This document shows positions 15,275 through 24,800 of a stretch of DNA of 37,026 bases, piece by piece. A program made the position numbers and the translations under genes. Numbering within the stretch: the stretch's first letter is position 1; each line of letters opens with the position of its first letter. The notes beneath the pieces are model-generated. The model saw only the letters and a program-made list of their open reading frames with translations. It was not told the DNA's origin and did not search any database. Origin of the DNA: an uncultured Eubacteriales bacterium (GTDB lineage Bacteria > Bacillota > Clostridia > Christensenellales > UBA1242); the NCBI GenBank assembly GCA_948806215.1, contig CAQIDI010000008.1:1-37026 (forward strand), read 5' to 3'.

Positions 15275-15655
15275 ATGGCACGTATTGCTGGTGTTGATTT
15301 ACCAAAAGATAAACGAGTTGAAATTGCTTTAACCTATGTTTATGGTATTGGTAGACAAACTTCAAACAAAATCTTAAATGCAACTGGTGTTAATCCAGAT
15401 ACTCGAGTTAAAGATTTAACCGAGGCTGAGGAAAACGCTATTAGAACTTATATTGAAAAGAATTGCACTGTTGAAGGAGACTTACAACGTGAAGTATCTT
15501 TAAATATTAAGCGTTTACAAGAAATTGGTTGCTATCGTGGTGTTCGTCACAGAAAAGGTTTACCTGTTCGTGGACAAAACACAAAACAAAACGCTAGAAC
15601 CCGTAAAGGTCCAAAGAAAACTGTTTCTAAGGGCAAACAAGCTACAAAGAAATAA
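15275..15655 (+). CDS. rpsM: 30S ribosomal protein S13 (uS13)
   Basis: 126 residues with the opening MARIAGVDLPKDKRVEIAL, the helix-hairpin-helix YVYGIGRQTSNKIL and the C-terminal YRGVRHRKGLPVRGQNTKQN that reaches the P-site tRNA. The basic tail KKTVSKGKQATKK is slightly Lys-rich but of normal length. TTGGAGG precedes the start. First gene after the structured leader. Confidence 0.98.
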   Translation: MARIAGVDLPKDKRVEIALTYVYGIGRQTSNKILNATGVNPDTRVKDLTEAEENAIRTYIEKNCTVEGDLQREVSLNIKRLQEIGCYRGVRHRKGLPVRGQNTKQNARTRKGPKKTVSKGKQATKK

Positions 15656-15669
15656 TAAAGGAGTAAATT

Positions 15670-16062
15670 ATGGCTGCTGTTAAAAAGACTACCAAAAAAA
15701 GAAAAGTTACAAAAAACCTTAACAAAGGTCAAGCACATATTCAAGCTTCCTTTAATAACACTATTGTAACAATTACCGACGATGCTGGTAATGTAATATC
15801 GTGGTGCAGTGCTGGTTCTCAAGGCTTTAAAGGCTCAAGAAAAAGCACTCCATTTGCTGCACAACAAGCATCAGAAGTTGCTGCAAAAGCTGCAAAGGAT
15901 CAAGGCTTAAACAGTGTTGAAGTTTTTGTTAAAGGACCTGGTAATGGCAGAGAAACTGCTATTAGAGCATTGCAAGCTCAAGGACTAGAAGTAACTTCAA
16001 TTAAGGACGTATCCCCAATTCCACACAACGGATGTCGTCCACCAAAAAGAAGAAGAATTTAG
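15670..16062 (+). CDS. rpsK: 30S ribosomal protein S11 (uS11)
   Basis: A 130-residue S11: basic N-terminus (KKTTKKRKVTKNLNKG), core AHIQASFNNTIVTITDDAGN and GFKGSRKSTPFAAQQA, and C-terminal PIPHNGCRPPKRRRI. S11 is part of the 30S platform near the E-site mRNA. AAAGGAG precedes it. The 60 bases after its stop include a small hairpin, TACACA (16075-16080) with TGTGTA (16087-16092), before rpsD. Confidence 0.98.
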   Translation: MAAVKKTTKKRKVTKNLNKGQAHIQASFNNTIVTITDDAGNVISWCSAGSQGFKGSRKSTPFAAQQASEVAAKAAKDQGLNSVEVFVKGPGNGRETAIRALQAQGLEVTSIKDVSPIPHNGCRPPKRRRI

Positions 16063-16122
16063 TTAAAATTTATATACACATATTTTTGTGTAAAGTGAAA
16101 TATTACAAGGAGATAATTAATT

Positions 16123-16743
16123 ATGGCAAAATATACAGGTGCAGATTGTAAAATCTGCCGTCGTGAAGGTTGCAAATTATTTTTGAAAGGCGAACGTTGC
16201 CTAACAAAAAAATGTGCGTTTGAACGCAGACCTAACGTTCCTGGCGTGCACGGTGCGGCTAGAAAGAAAATTACTGAATATGGCTTGCAATTAAGGGAAA
16301 AACAAAAAGTTAAACGTGCTTACGGTTTACAAGAAAAACAATTCCGTAGCTACTACGAAAAAGCAAACACTATGCGTGGTAAAGTTGGTGAAAATATGCT
16401 TAGCCTACTTGAACGCAGATTAGATAATGTTGTTTATAGAATGGGTATTGGTGCATCTCGTGCCGAAAGCCGCCAAATTGTTAACCACGGACACATTACT
16501 GTTAACGGTAAAACTGTTAATATTCCATCTTACATTATTAAAGTTGACGATGTTGTTTCTATTAAAGAAAACAAACGCGAACTTCAAATGTTTAAAGATT
16601 TGAAAGATGTTAAAGTTGTTATGCCAAAATGGTTAGAATTTGATAGTTCAAAACTAACTGGAAAAATTAATGCGCTTCCAACTAGAGAAGACATTGATAT
16701 GAACATTCAAGAACACTTAATTATTGAGTTATACTCTAAATAA
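16123..16743 (+). CDS. rpsD: 30S ribosomal protein S4 (uS4), zinc form
   Basis: 206 residues. The N-terminal zinc site has C9, C12, C26 and C31, the C+ arrangement also seen in Thermus S4. The S4 RNA-binding domain is visible around residues 95-160 (RLDNVVYRMGIGASRAESRQ and VNHGHITVNGKTVNIPSYII). S4 starts 16S assembly and is an autorepressor in both E. coli and B. subtilis; having rpsD inside the alpha operon makes the rpsM leader a candidate target here. In B. subtilis rpsD is elsewhere, so this order is the Clostridia-like one. Confidence 0.98.
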   Translation: MAKYTGADCKICRREGCKLFLKGERCLTKKCAFERRPNVPGVHGAARKKITEYGLQLREKQKVKRAYGLQEKQFRSYYEKANTMRGKVGENMLSLLERRLDNVVYRMGIGASRAESRQIVNHGHITVNGKTVNIPSYIIKVDDVVSIKENKRELQMFKDLKDVKVVMPKWLEFDSSKLTGKINALPTREDIDMNIQEHLIIELYSK

Positions 16744-16757
16744 TAAAGTAAAGCTAA

Positions 16758-16783
16758 AACATATGTTTAATTTAACATATGTT
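16758..16783 (+). repeat. Two copies of palindrome AACATATGTT forming a hairpin between rpsD and rpoA
   Basis: AACATATGTT occurs at 16758-16767 and 16774-16783, separated by TAATTT. Each copy is itself palindromic, so the pair is a direct repeat and also a 10-base stem with a 6-base loop. No T-run follows directly. An extended -10-like TGTTATACA overlaps the second copy (16780-16788) but lacks a clear -35. Confidence 0.7.
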
Positions 16784-16823
16784 ATACAAGTTTTAAAATT
16801 TTTTAAAGTGAGGAAATTTTCGT

Positions 16824-17777
16824 ATGATACAAATCGAAAAGCCAAAAATTACTTGTGAAGAAACTAATAACGGATGCTTTGCAAGGTTTATTGTTGAACC
16901 ACTTGATCGTGGTTTTGGTATAACTTTGGGCAACTGCCTTCGCCGTGTGCTACTTTCGGCATTACCAGGGGCTGCTGCTATGGGCATTAAGATTAATGGT
17001 GTTCAACACGAGTTTTCCAGCATTAAAGGCGTAATGGAAGATGTTGTTGATATTGTTTTAAATATTAAAAATTTAGCAGTTAAAACAACCGAAACTTCTG
17101 CCGACTTTAAAACCGTTTTGCGTGTTAATAAATATGGCGCAGGCGAAGTTACTGCTGCAGATTTCGAACCAAACGATCAAGTTGAGATTTTAAACCCAGA
17201 TTTACATATTTGCACATTAGATAATGGTGCAAAATTTGAAATGGAAGTTTATGTTGGACGTGGTCGTGGTTATGTTCCAGCAGAACGCAATAAAGATGAA
17301 GATGCTCCAATTGGATACATTGCAGTTGATAGCATTTTCACACCAGTAAAAAAAGTTAACTACTTTGTTTCTAACACACGTGTTGGACAAAGCATCGACT
17401 ACGATAAATTAACAATCGAAGTTGATACAAACGGAACATTAACTGCAAGAGAAGTTATTAGCTTATCTGCAAAATTAGTTAATGATCATATTAATTTATT
17501 TGTTGAACTTGTTGATTCAATGGCTCAAATGGAAACATTAGTTAGCCGTGAAGAAGATAAGCAAACAAAAGTATTAGAAATGACCATAGAAGATATGGAT
17601 TTATCTGTAAGAAGTTATAACTGCTTAAAACGCGCAGGTATTTGCACTGTTGAAGATTTAACTAAAAAATCTGAAAACGATTTAGCAAAAGTTAAAAACT
17701 TGGGTAAACGCTCATTAGAAGAAGTTCAAGAAAAACTTCAAAGTTATGGCTTGTCTTTACGAAACGATGAGGAATAA
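16824..17777 (+). CDS. rpoA: RNA polymerase alpha subunit
   Basis: The 317-residue protein has the N-terminal dimerisation domain (FIVEPLDRGFGITLGNCLRR, VLLSALPGAAAMGIKINGV) and the C-terminal DNA-contacting domain from about residue 250 (LSVRSYNCLKRAGICTVEDL, then LGKRSLEEVQEKLQSYGL). Alpha dimerises to nucleate core polymerase assembly, and its CTD contacts UP elements and activators. A GAGGAAA site precedes the ATG. The 80-base gap with the double palindrome before it is wider than other gaps in this operon. Confidence 0.98.
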   Translation: MIQIEKPKITCEETNNGCFARFIVEPLDRGFGITLGNCLRRVLLSALPGAAAMGIKINGVQHEFSSIKGVMEDVVDIVLNIKNLAVKTTETSADFKTVLRVNKYGAGEVTAADFEPNDQVEILNPDLHICTLDNGAKFEMEVYVGRGRGYVPAERNKDEDAPIGYIAVDSIFTPVKKVNYFVSNTRVGQSIDYDKLTIEVDTNGTLTAREVISLSAKLVNDHINLFVELVDSMAQMETLVSREEDKQTKVLEMTIEDMDLSVRSYNCLKRAGICTVEDLTKKSENDLAKVKNLGKRSLEEVQEKLQSYGLSLRNDEE

Positions 17778-17788
17778 AGGAGATAAAA

Positions 17789-18292
17789 ATGAGAAAGTTA
17801 CAAAGACCTACTGATCAAAGAATTGCGTTAATAAAAAATCAAGCAACCAACCTTTTGTGGTATGGCAGAATTGAAACTACTCTAGAAAAAGCCAAAGACT
17901 TAAGAAGTTATGTTGAAAAATGCTTAACTTTGGCTATTAATAGTTATGAAGATACTGTTAAAGTTAACAAAAAAGTTGTTGATGATAAAGGCGTAACAAC
18001 CACTCGTGAAGTTATTAACGATGGTCCTAAAAAACTTGCTGCACGCAGAAAACTTATGACCAAACTTGTTGATATCCAAGAGGTTAGAGCACCTAAAGAA
18101 TCAAAGAGTGCATTCATTGCTAGAACTGAAGATATTAAATATCCTCTAATTGAAAAAATGTTTAATGAATATGCTCCTAAATATGCAAAACGCAAAGAAG
18201 AATTAGGCGTTGGCGGTGGATACACAAGAATTATTAAACTTGGTACCCGTAATGGTGATAACGCTCAAATGGCTATTATTGAGCTAATTTAG
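17789..18292 (+). CDS. rplQ: 50S ribosomal protein L17 (bL17), long clostridial form
   Basis: 167 residues against about 120 in B. subtilis. The start (MRKLQRPTDQR) and end (GGGYTRIIKLGTRNGDNAQM) are typical. The extra length is one internal block of roughly 45 residues after LTLA (about residues 52-100), containing REVINDGPKKLAARRKLM and ESKSAFIARTEDIKYPLIEK. From memory, similar long L17 forms occur in many Clostridia, so this is lineage-typical rather than odd. L17 lies near the tunnel exit. Last gene of the superoperon. Confidence 0.96.
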   Translation: MRKLQRPTDQRIALIKNQATNLLWYGRIETTLEKAKDLRSYVEKCLTLAINSYEDTVKVNKKVVDDKGVTTTREVINDGPKKLAARRKLMTKLVDIQEVRAPKESKSAFIARTEDIKYPLIEKMFNEYAPKYAKRKEELGVGGGYTRIIKLGTRNGDNAQMAIIELI

Positions 18293-18299
18293 ATCAATT

Positions 18300-18337
18300 A
18301 AAAAGGGTGGATATAATTAATCTGCCTTTTTTTATTG
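18300..18337 (+). terminator. Probable terminator at the end of the alpha operon
   Basis: AAAAAGG pairs with CCTTTTT, and after one bulged G, TGGA pairs with TCTG (two wobbles), around an AT-rich loop, followed by seven T. The stem is imperfect, but its location 8 bases after rplQ fits. A short inverted repeat TGGTAAA/TTTACCA (18347-18361) with T-run follows and may add to termination or be an operator for the next gene. Confidence 0.65.
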
Positions 18338-18412
18338 TTATTTTACTGGTAAAATTTACCAATTTTTAAGGTTAAATATTTTGCGATATTTTTTATAAAA
18401 GAGGGTGAAAAT

Positions 18413-21400
18413 ATGCGCAAAATAAAATATGTTTTATTTTTAATGCTTGTGTTAGTTTTGTATGGCTGTAGCGGTAGCAATATTTATGCTACCGATATTG
18501 TTGTTAACGGTATTAATGATGAATATAATGTTGGCGACACTATTAATTTAGAAGATGTTAATATTGTTATAACTCCTATAAATATAACTGTTAAACCAGA
18601 AATATGTGTTAGTGACGAAACAAAAGCTATAATCAACGATTCTGAAATCACTTTTATTAATTATGGTAAATGTGATATTATTTTCAAAATTAAAAGCGAT
18701 ATTCAAACTTATATAAGTTTTACTAAAACAGTAAATATTAACGAAGTTACATATGCTAGTTCACTAATATTTGATAAAAGCAATGTTAAAGTTAACTTAA
18801 ATAATACATTAGATAATAAACTAAATATTTATCCATTAAGTTGTTCTGTTAAACCTGAAATAACTTATAGCAATAATAATGTTGTTAGTTATAATTATTC
18901 CACAGGTTTAATAACGCCAATTAATGTTGGTAAAACTTTGGTTACCGCAACAATAAAAACTAATAAAACAGAAACTATTAAAACTAGTTTTAACTGCGAA
19001 GTTACTAACAATATTTATGCTACAAATTTATCAGCAACAATTTTGGATAATACCGATGTTGTTTTAAAGTGTGGTTATAAAGGTAAAATTGATTTTGATA
19101 TAACTCCACTAAACTATAATATGGGCGTTAGCTTCTTAACAAGTAACAATTTGATAGATGTTAAAGCTGATGGCAACTTTACAGTTGGAAATAAAGCGGG
19201 CAGTGGTAAAATTGAAGTTATTGTTAAATCGGCTAATGGAACAATATCTAAAGAAATAAATTTTACAATTATTGAAACCGATAACAATCTTAATGTTAGT
19301 TTGCTTTTAAACAACAACCTAATTAATAAATTATATACCGGAATCCAATATGATGTTGTTATTAATAACGCAAATATTGATTATTCTAAGATTTGCTTTA
19401 ATGGTTGTGATTATTTGTATGTTAGTGATAACAAATTTAAAGTAAGTTTTAATAATTCTGGAAATATTAATTTTATTGTAAGCTATAGCTATAATTTAAC
19501 TTCTGGTGTTGAAACAATAACATTTAATAACAGCGTTACTGTTTATAATCCCATAACCGACATAAATTTTGGATTGTTTTATAATGATACCGAAATTATA
19601 CCAGTTAATGGCGAGTATGAATTAAGCTTAATAGATGAAAATTATGTTTTAGATGCTTTAAATAATGAAATTTTTAATTCTGCAAAAATAATAACTTATC
19701 CTAAAGGTTTAGATATTTGTGCCGATGATTTTAATATAAGCGTTATTGGTGATGCGGTAAGTTTTGAAAACAACATAATAAAAGCAGTAAAATGTGGAAC
19801 AGCAAACATAGTTGTTGGCAGTTGTGATTATGTTGGTTTTAGTAAAACTTATGTTGTGAATGTTAATGAAATTAAAGTGAACGAAATAACTGTTTCCGAT
19901 AGCAGTGTAACATTGAATTTAGAAGATAATAGAACCTATAACTTAACATATGAAGTTATGCCCATTTATGCATATGATAAAAATGTTATAATTTCTAAAA
20001 GCAATAACAAAATAGATATTAGTAATAATGTAATAACTGCAAAAGAAATTGGAGAATGTGTTGTTAATTTAAGTTGTGGCGATGTTAATAAAACTATTTT
20101 AATTAATATTGTTTATATTCCAAATAATATTAAGGCATTAGTTAACAACGAACCTGTTACTACTAATTCTAATATTAAACTTTTAGTAAACGAAACAGCC
20201 TTTGTAAAAGTTGAATTAATGTTTAACGATATAGTAGTTAATAATAAAGTGCTATACAGAGTTAATGGTTCTGCAATAAATATTTCTTACGAATGTTTTG
20301 ATGGAACGTTTAGTGTGTTGGCTAAAAGTGTTGGAACAACAGTTGTTGAGTTTTATTATAATGATTTGTTATTTTCTTTAAATTTTATAGTTACAGAACC
20401 AACAGTTATATTAGATGCAAAATTTGAATTTGATAAAATGGATGTTAATATGTTTTACACAACTTATATAACTCCAAATATTATTTTAACATATAGCAAT
20501 CCACACGATACTAATGCAGATAATTTAGTTACATTAGTTTCAGATAATAATAGCATTGCAATAGTTGATGGTAACACAATTAAAATTGTTAACACTGGAA
20601 AAGTTAATGTTAATTTAATGCTAGATAATAATCTAGTTGATGTGTTGGAATTGAATATAATTTTTAAAGAAATTGTGGAAATTAATTCAGCTTCGCAATT
20701 AAACAACTTAGAAAACAAATATTATTTAGTTACATCCGATTTAGATTGTTCAAAATTTAACACTATTAATAATTTTAGTGGAGAACTGAATTTTAACAAC
20801 CATAGCGTTAAAAATTTAAGCGTGCCACTATTTAACACTGTTGAAGAAAATGCAATAATAAAAAATTTGAACTTTTGCGAAGATATTAATTTAAGTTTAA
20901 ACACTGGAAGTTCTAATTATTGCATTATTGCCAACACAAATAATGGTTTTATCGAAAATATAAGCTTTAATAACTTAAATGTTAAAGTTAGCAATTTAAC
21001 CAACGAAAATGTGGTATTTTTATCGATTGTTTGCAATATAAATAACGGAAATATTAACAATATTAATTTTGATTCGGTTACAGCTATTGATTCAAGAGAA
21101 AATGTAACAGCTAGTATTTCTAGATTTAATGGCGTAACTTGCACTAATAATGGAATTATTGATAATGTTTTTGGAACATTAAATTTAAAAAACTATGTTA
21201 AAGTTAGTGGCGTTACAGAAAGTCTTTTGCAAGAAATTAAAAATATTGATTTAACTTTAAATATTTTTACTCCTAATAAATTTATTGGTGCTGGTTTGGC
21301 ATATTCAACATTAGGCGAAAGTAAAATAAAAGTTAGCAATGTTAACCTTAACATAAACTTATCTGGTAATAACAACATTAATAATTTTGGCGGTGTTTTT

Positions 21401-21595
21401 AAAAGCTTGAATAATTCGTGTGAGCTAAATAACATAAGCGTTAATTTTAATTTAGGCAATTATTATCCAGAAAACAACTTGGCATTATTTTGCTATAGTG
21501 TTGCGGAATTAAATGATTGTAATGTAACAAATTGCACATATTCTAATATTGAAAATTATCTGCCAGTAATAATGGGAAATTTAGATATTAAATAA
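18413..21595 (+). CDS. Large surface lipoprotein with Ig-like (BIG2-type) repeats and a beta-helix-like C-terminus
   Basis: A 1060-residue protein with a lipoprotein signal: MRKIKYVLFLMLVLVLYGC, the lipobox being L16-Y17-G18-C19. From about residue 25 to 750 there are several Ig-like units of BIG2 style, with motifs such as a strand, TPINVGKTLVTATI, TAKEIGECVVNLSCGD and IKIVNTGKVNVNLML. From about residue 752 on, the pattern INSASQLNNLENKYYLVTSD, then IDNVFGTLNL-like rungs rich in Asn, resembles GLUG or right-handed beta-helix repeats (NGFIENISFNNLNV, NGNINNINFDSV). It is very rich in Asn and Ile. It is likely lipid-anchored on the outside of the membrane, with an adhesion or polymer-binding role; the ligand is unknown. 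GAGGGTG precedes the ATG. It ends with its own terminator. Confidence 0.85.
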   Translation: MRKIKYVLFLMLVLVLYGCSGSNIYATDIVVNGINDEYNVGDTINLEDVNIVITPINITVKPEICVSDETKAIINDSEITFINYGKCDIIFKIKSDIQTYISFTKTVNINEVTYASSLIFDKSNVKVNLNNTLDNKLNIYPLSCSVKPEITYSNNNVVSYNYSTGLITPINVGKTLVTATIKTNKTETIKTSFNCEVTNNIYATNLSATILDNTDVVLKCGYKGKIDFDITPLNYNMGVSFLTSNNLIDVKADGNFTVGNKAGSGKIEVIVKSANGTISKEINFTIIETDNNLNVSLLLNNNLINKLYTGIQYDVVINNANIDYSKICFNGCDYLYVSDNKFKVSFNNSGNINFIVSYSYNLTSGVETITFNNSVTVYNPITDINFGLFYNDTEIIPVNGEYELSLIDENYVLDALNNEIFNSAKIITYPKGLDICADDFNISVIGDAVSFENNIIKAVKCGTANIVVGSCDYVGFSKTYVVNVNEIKVNEITVSDSSVTLNLEDNRTYNLTYEVMPIYAYDKNVIISKSNNKIDISNNVITAKEIGECVVNLSCGDVNKTILINIVYIPNNIKALVNNEPVTTNSNIKLLVNETAFVKVELMFNDIVVNNKVLYRVNGSAINISYECFDGTFSVLAKSVGTTVVEFYYNDLLFSLNFIVTEPTVILDAKFEFDKMDVNMFYTTYITPNIILTYSNPHDTNADNLVTLVSDNNSIAIVDGNTIKIVNTGKVNVNLMLDNNLVDVLELNIIFKEIVEINSASQLNNLENKYYLVTSDLDCSKFNTINNFSGELNFNNHSVKNLSVPLFNTVEENAIIKNLNFCEDINLSLNTGSSNYCIIANTNNGFIENISFNNLNVKVSNLTNENVVFLSIVCNINNGNINNINFDSVTAIDSRENVTASISRFNGVTCTNNGIIDNVFGTLNLKNYVKVSGVTESLLQEIKNIDLTLNIFTPNKFIGAGLAYSTLGESKIKVSNVNLNINLSGNNNINNFGGVFKSLNNSCELNNISVNFNLGNYYPENNLALFCYSVAELNDCNVTNCTYSNIENYLPVIMGNLDIK

Positions 21596-21598
21596 AAT

Positions 21599-21626
21599 AA
21601 AAAGAAGCTAATTTGCTTCTTTTTTT
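21599..21626 (+). terminator. Terminator after the large lipoprotein
   Basis: AAAAAGAAGC (21599-21608) pairs perfectly with GCTTCTTTTT (21615-21624) around a 6-base loop and ends in T. It begins 4 bases after the stop. Confidence 0.92.
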
Positions 21627-21660
21627 GTTTAAGCATTCGCTTTTAAGTTATGGCTTTAGT

Positions 21661-21689
21661 TTGACAAAATTTATGCGTAATAGTAAAAT
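21661..21689 (+). promoter_or_regulatory. Consensus promoter of the giant surface protein
   Basis: TTGACA (21661-21666), 17-base spacer, TAAAAT (21684-21689). The predicted start near 21696 gives a leader of about 150 bases, which holds a perfect 6-base hairpin, TGTGCA (21709-21714) with TGCACA (21719-21724), and otherwise AT-rich sequence without a gene. Confidence 0.8.
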
Positions 21690-21848
21690 TGAATTGTATA
21701 GTTATAAGTGTGCATATTTGCACATATGAAAACATATTAATATTAATTTTTAACTATTTTAAGTATTTTAATAAATATTACAAATACTATATAAAATATG
21801 TTAGATTATTATTAAATTTAAAATTTGTTTTTAAGTTTGGGGTAGCCA

Positions 21849-24800
21849 ATGAAAAAAGATAAAAACGAAAAAACTCAAGAACCATCAACAAATAAATACG
21901 GAGAAGAAACCAAGAAAAAGTATAATCCTGTTAAAAAAACTTTTATTATTCTTGGTATTTGTATGGCTGCAATTATTGGGTTAATTGCTGTTGCTGCAAT
22001 AGTTGCTGTTGCAACTGGTGTGTGGAGCAAAAAGCCAATACAAATTCAATCCTTAAGTTTTCAAACCGAATTTGACAATGATGGAGCAAGTTCAAATAAC
22101 ACTGTTAATGTTTTAGACGATTTTAAAATTAAAATTAACTATCTACCAGAAAATGCAAATGTTTTAGATGTTGATTTAAAATTTGTTAATGGTGTTGGTA
22201 GCGATGTTTTAATTATTCCAGAAAAGGTTAAAGCCGGACAAGAGATAACCATTAAGGTTAAAAAGGATGCTAACGGATTAAATCTTGGTGGCGAAGCAAT
22301 TTTAGAAGCTGGCACAGGGCTTGTTAAAACCACAAATAACTTAAAAGTTTTTGTTGATGTTCCAATTCCTACCGATGGTTTAAAACTTGTTTCAAACTTT
22401 GATGGAAAAGAAATAACTTCAGGTTCTCAAAACATAACATTCTATGTGTTTACCGATCCAGCCAGTGCTATTAATCCAAACACCGGTGCAAGTGTTGATT
22501 TAGCAAAAGCTTATAAAAATATTTCTTTAGTAAGTGGCAATCCAAATAGTTTGGCTATTAATAGTAATGGGGTTAGTAAAACTGGTTTTTATTGCCCAGA
22601 CTATATTGCTCACGACCACGCACCGTTTTTACCAACAAAAACTCACACATTTAATGGGCAGGTTATAGATTTAGTTTCTCCTATTAAATATGTTGAATTT
22701 GCGGCAACTGCTATGGGAAGCACCGAAGTGCCTATTGTTGTTACTGCAAAAGCACTTAGAACCTATTCTATGGAAACCGACTATGTTTCTATAACGGATA
22801 GCAAATATGTAACATCGGATGGTGGCGTTAATCGTCAATTATTCTTTGAAGATTTAAGTGCTTATGTGCAAAAATATCAAAGTTACATAAAAGCAGATAA
22901 TCGTTCTTTTACATATCAAAACTATTCATACGAAAGTGGTGCTGATTATATTGAAAGCATAACTCAAACCACTGCTGGTGGCGATTCTTACATAAAAATT
23001 AACGATAATAATCCTGAATACGAAGCTGCATTGTTCTATATGTTTGTACAATGTAGAAAAACCTTTAATGTAGAAAAAATTGAAATTGATGATGTTAAGT
23101 CGTCGTTAAATGGGGAACCAGTAGCTTTTCAATTACACGGCGAAGTTATGCAATTAAGTTTTCAAGAATTTAAAGATTTGTTTGGTTTAAGTTTAACACC
23201 AACAAACACAAATGACTTTACTCCAGCTGATTTAGATTTTAGAATTCGTGAATTAAAAATAATAGCAGTTATGGATAAAGCTGCTAGCAGCACTAGCGAG
23301 TTTAAAAATATCGATTTGCTTAACAATGTTTTTGTTATAGATAATCCAGCAGATGTTAATCAACCTATTTGGAAAATAACTTGTATTAATCCACTTAGTG
23401 CAGCTGATAGATCCAGAAATGCAAGGTTTAGAATTTATTTACCTAACGATGCAAGCGGAATTTATAACGACGATTGTTTGTGGGTGGATATTCCAATTTT
23501 AATTAACGAAAATAGCATTAGTCATTTTGATTTTAAAGTTAATCACGGCATTATTACAAATATGGTTGTAAACAATCAAACTATTGGTTCTAGTGTGCAC
23601 AAACAAGAACTTAATTCTAATGCTTACGAATTACTAGGTTATAATGGTCAAACTCCAACTTATACAACTGTTAAATGGTTTGCAGAAGTAAATTCGGCAA
23701 AAACTTTAGGAACAGATGGTGTTACCAGAAGTGACTTCTTTAAAGTTAGATTAACAAATACTGGCAATCCAAAAGCTTATCAAATGCCTTTAGGTGATAA
23801 CGAAACAGTTTCTGGTTACGAAATTGCTTACACCGAAAATGGCAAAATAATGCTTGAAGCAATTAATGCAAGTAATGTTTATAACGATAACGACCCATTA
23901 AGAATATTTGCTGCTGTTATTAGAACTAACTACGAAGGATTTGCGGTTGATTCAAATGGTAATGCACAATATATTTATGATAATGCAACAAGTCAATATA
24001 TTTTAAACGAAGCATTTACCAACTATGTTTTGGTTAGCAAAACCGAAACTTATGTTGAAGTTACTACCGAATATTATTTAGAAAATTTAAACATCTATAC
24101 CAAGAACGAAGATGGCACTGAAACTTATGCTTTAAGGAATGTTGGAACTGGCGATACAGAGCAATTAAGAATAAAATTGCTTGCCGATAATAACTACACC
24201 CTTTATGCAACAGGTTATAGATTGCTTGCTGATGGTTCTATTGATGCTGGTTATTATTCTGCAAATAATGGTGTTGATCAAGTGTCAAACATTAAATATG
24301 CAATGAAAAATGCAGAAAACAGCAAAACAGTAAAGGTTAGAGTTGATAATCGTCAGGATAACCGACAATATATAACCTTAGGCACAGAAGATTCGTTCCG
24401 ATTTAATGCAACAACAGGTTTGTGGGAAATTGATATAGATGCATTAATTGATAAAACAGCAACAAATGCAACAACCGGTGCTTTCGACCTTAGTGCTTAT
24501 GGCGTTGGAACTTTGGAAGGTGTGTTTAAGCAAGCTGATTCAACAGTTAATATGAAAGTTAACTATGCAGAACTTACCGATTTTGATTTAAAAACCAACT
24601 TTACTGAAAAAAATCCTGATACAGAACAAGATTATGTTTATCACAACAACTTTATTTTGCGTCCGCAAATAACATCTGCTTCTGGTATTGAATGGAGAGC
24701 ATCAGTTAAAGATGGCACTACAACTATTAGTGCGGAAAATAAATTTGATTTCGAGTTAGAATATAGCAACGATTTAATTGTTGGTAGTGATAGCTTTAAT

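Noticed and set aside
17939..18090. Internal insertion of L17 as a novel domain
   Set aside because: From memory, long L17 forms with the same NDGPKKLAARR-type block occur in many Clostridia, so it is lineage-typical.
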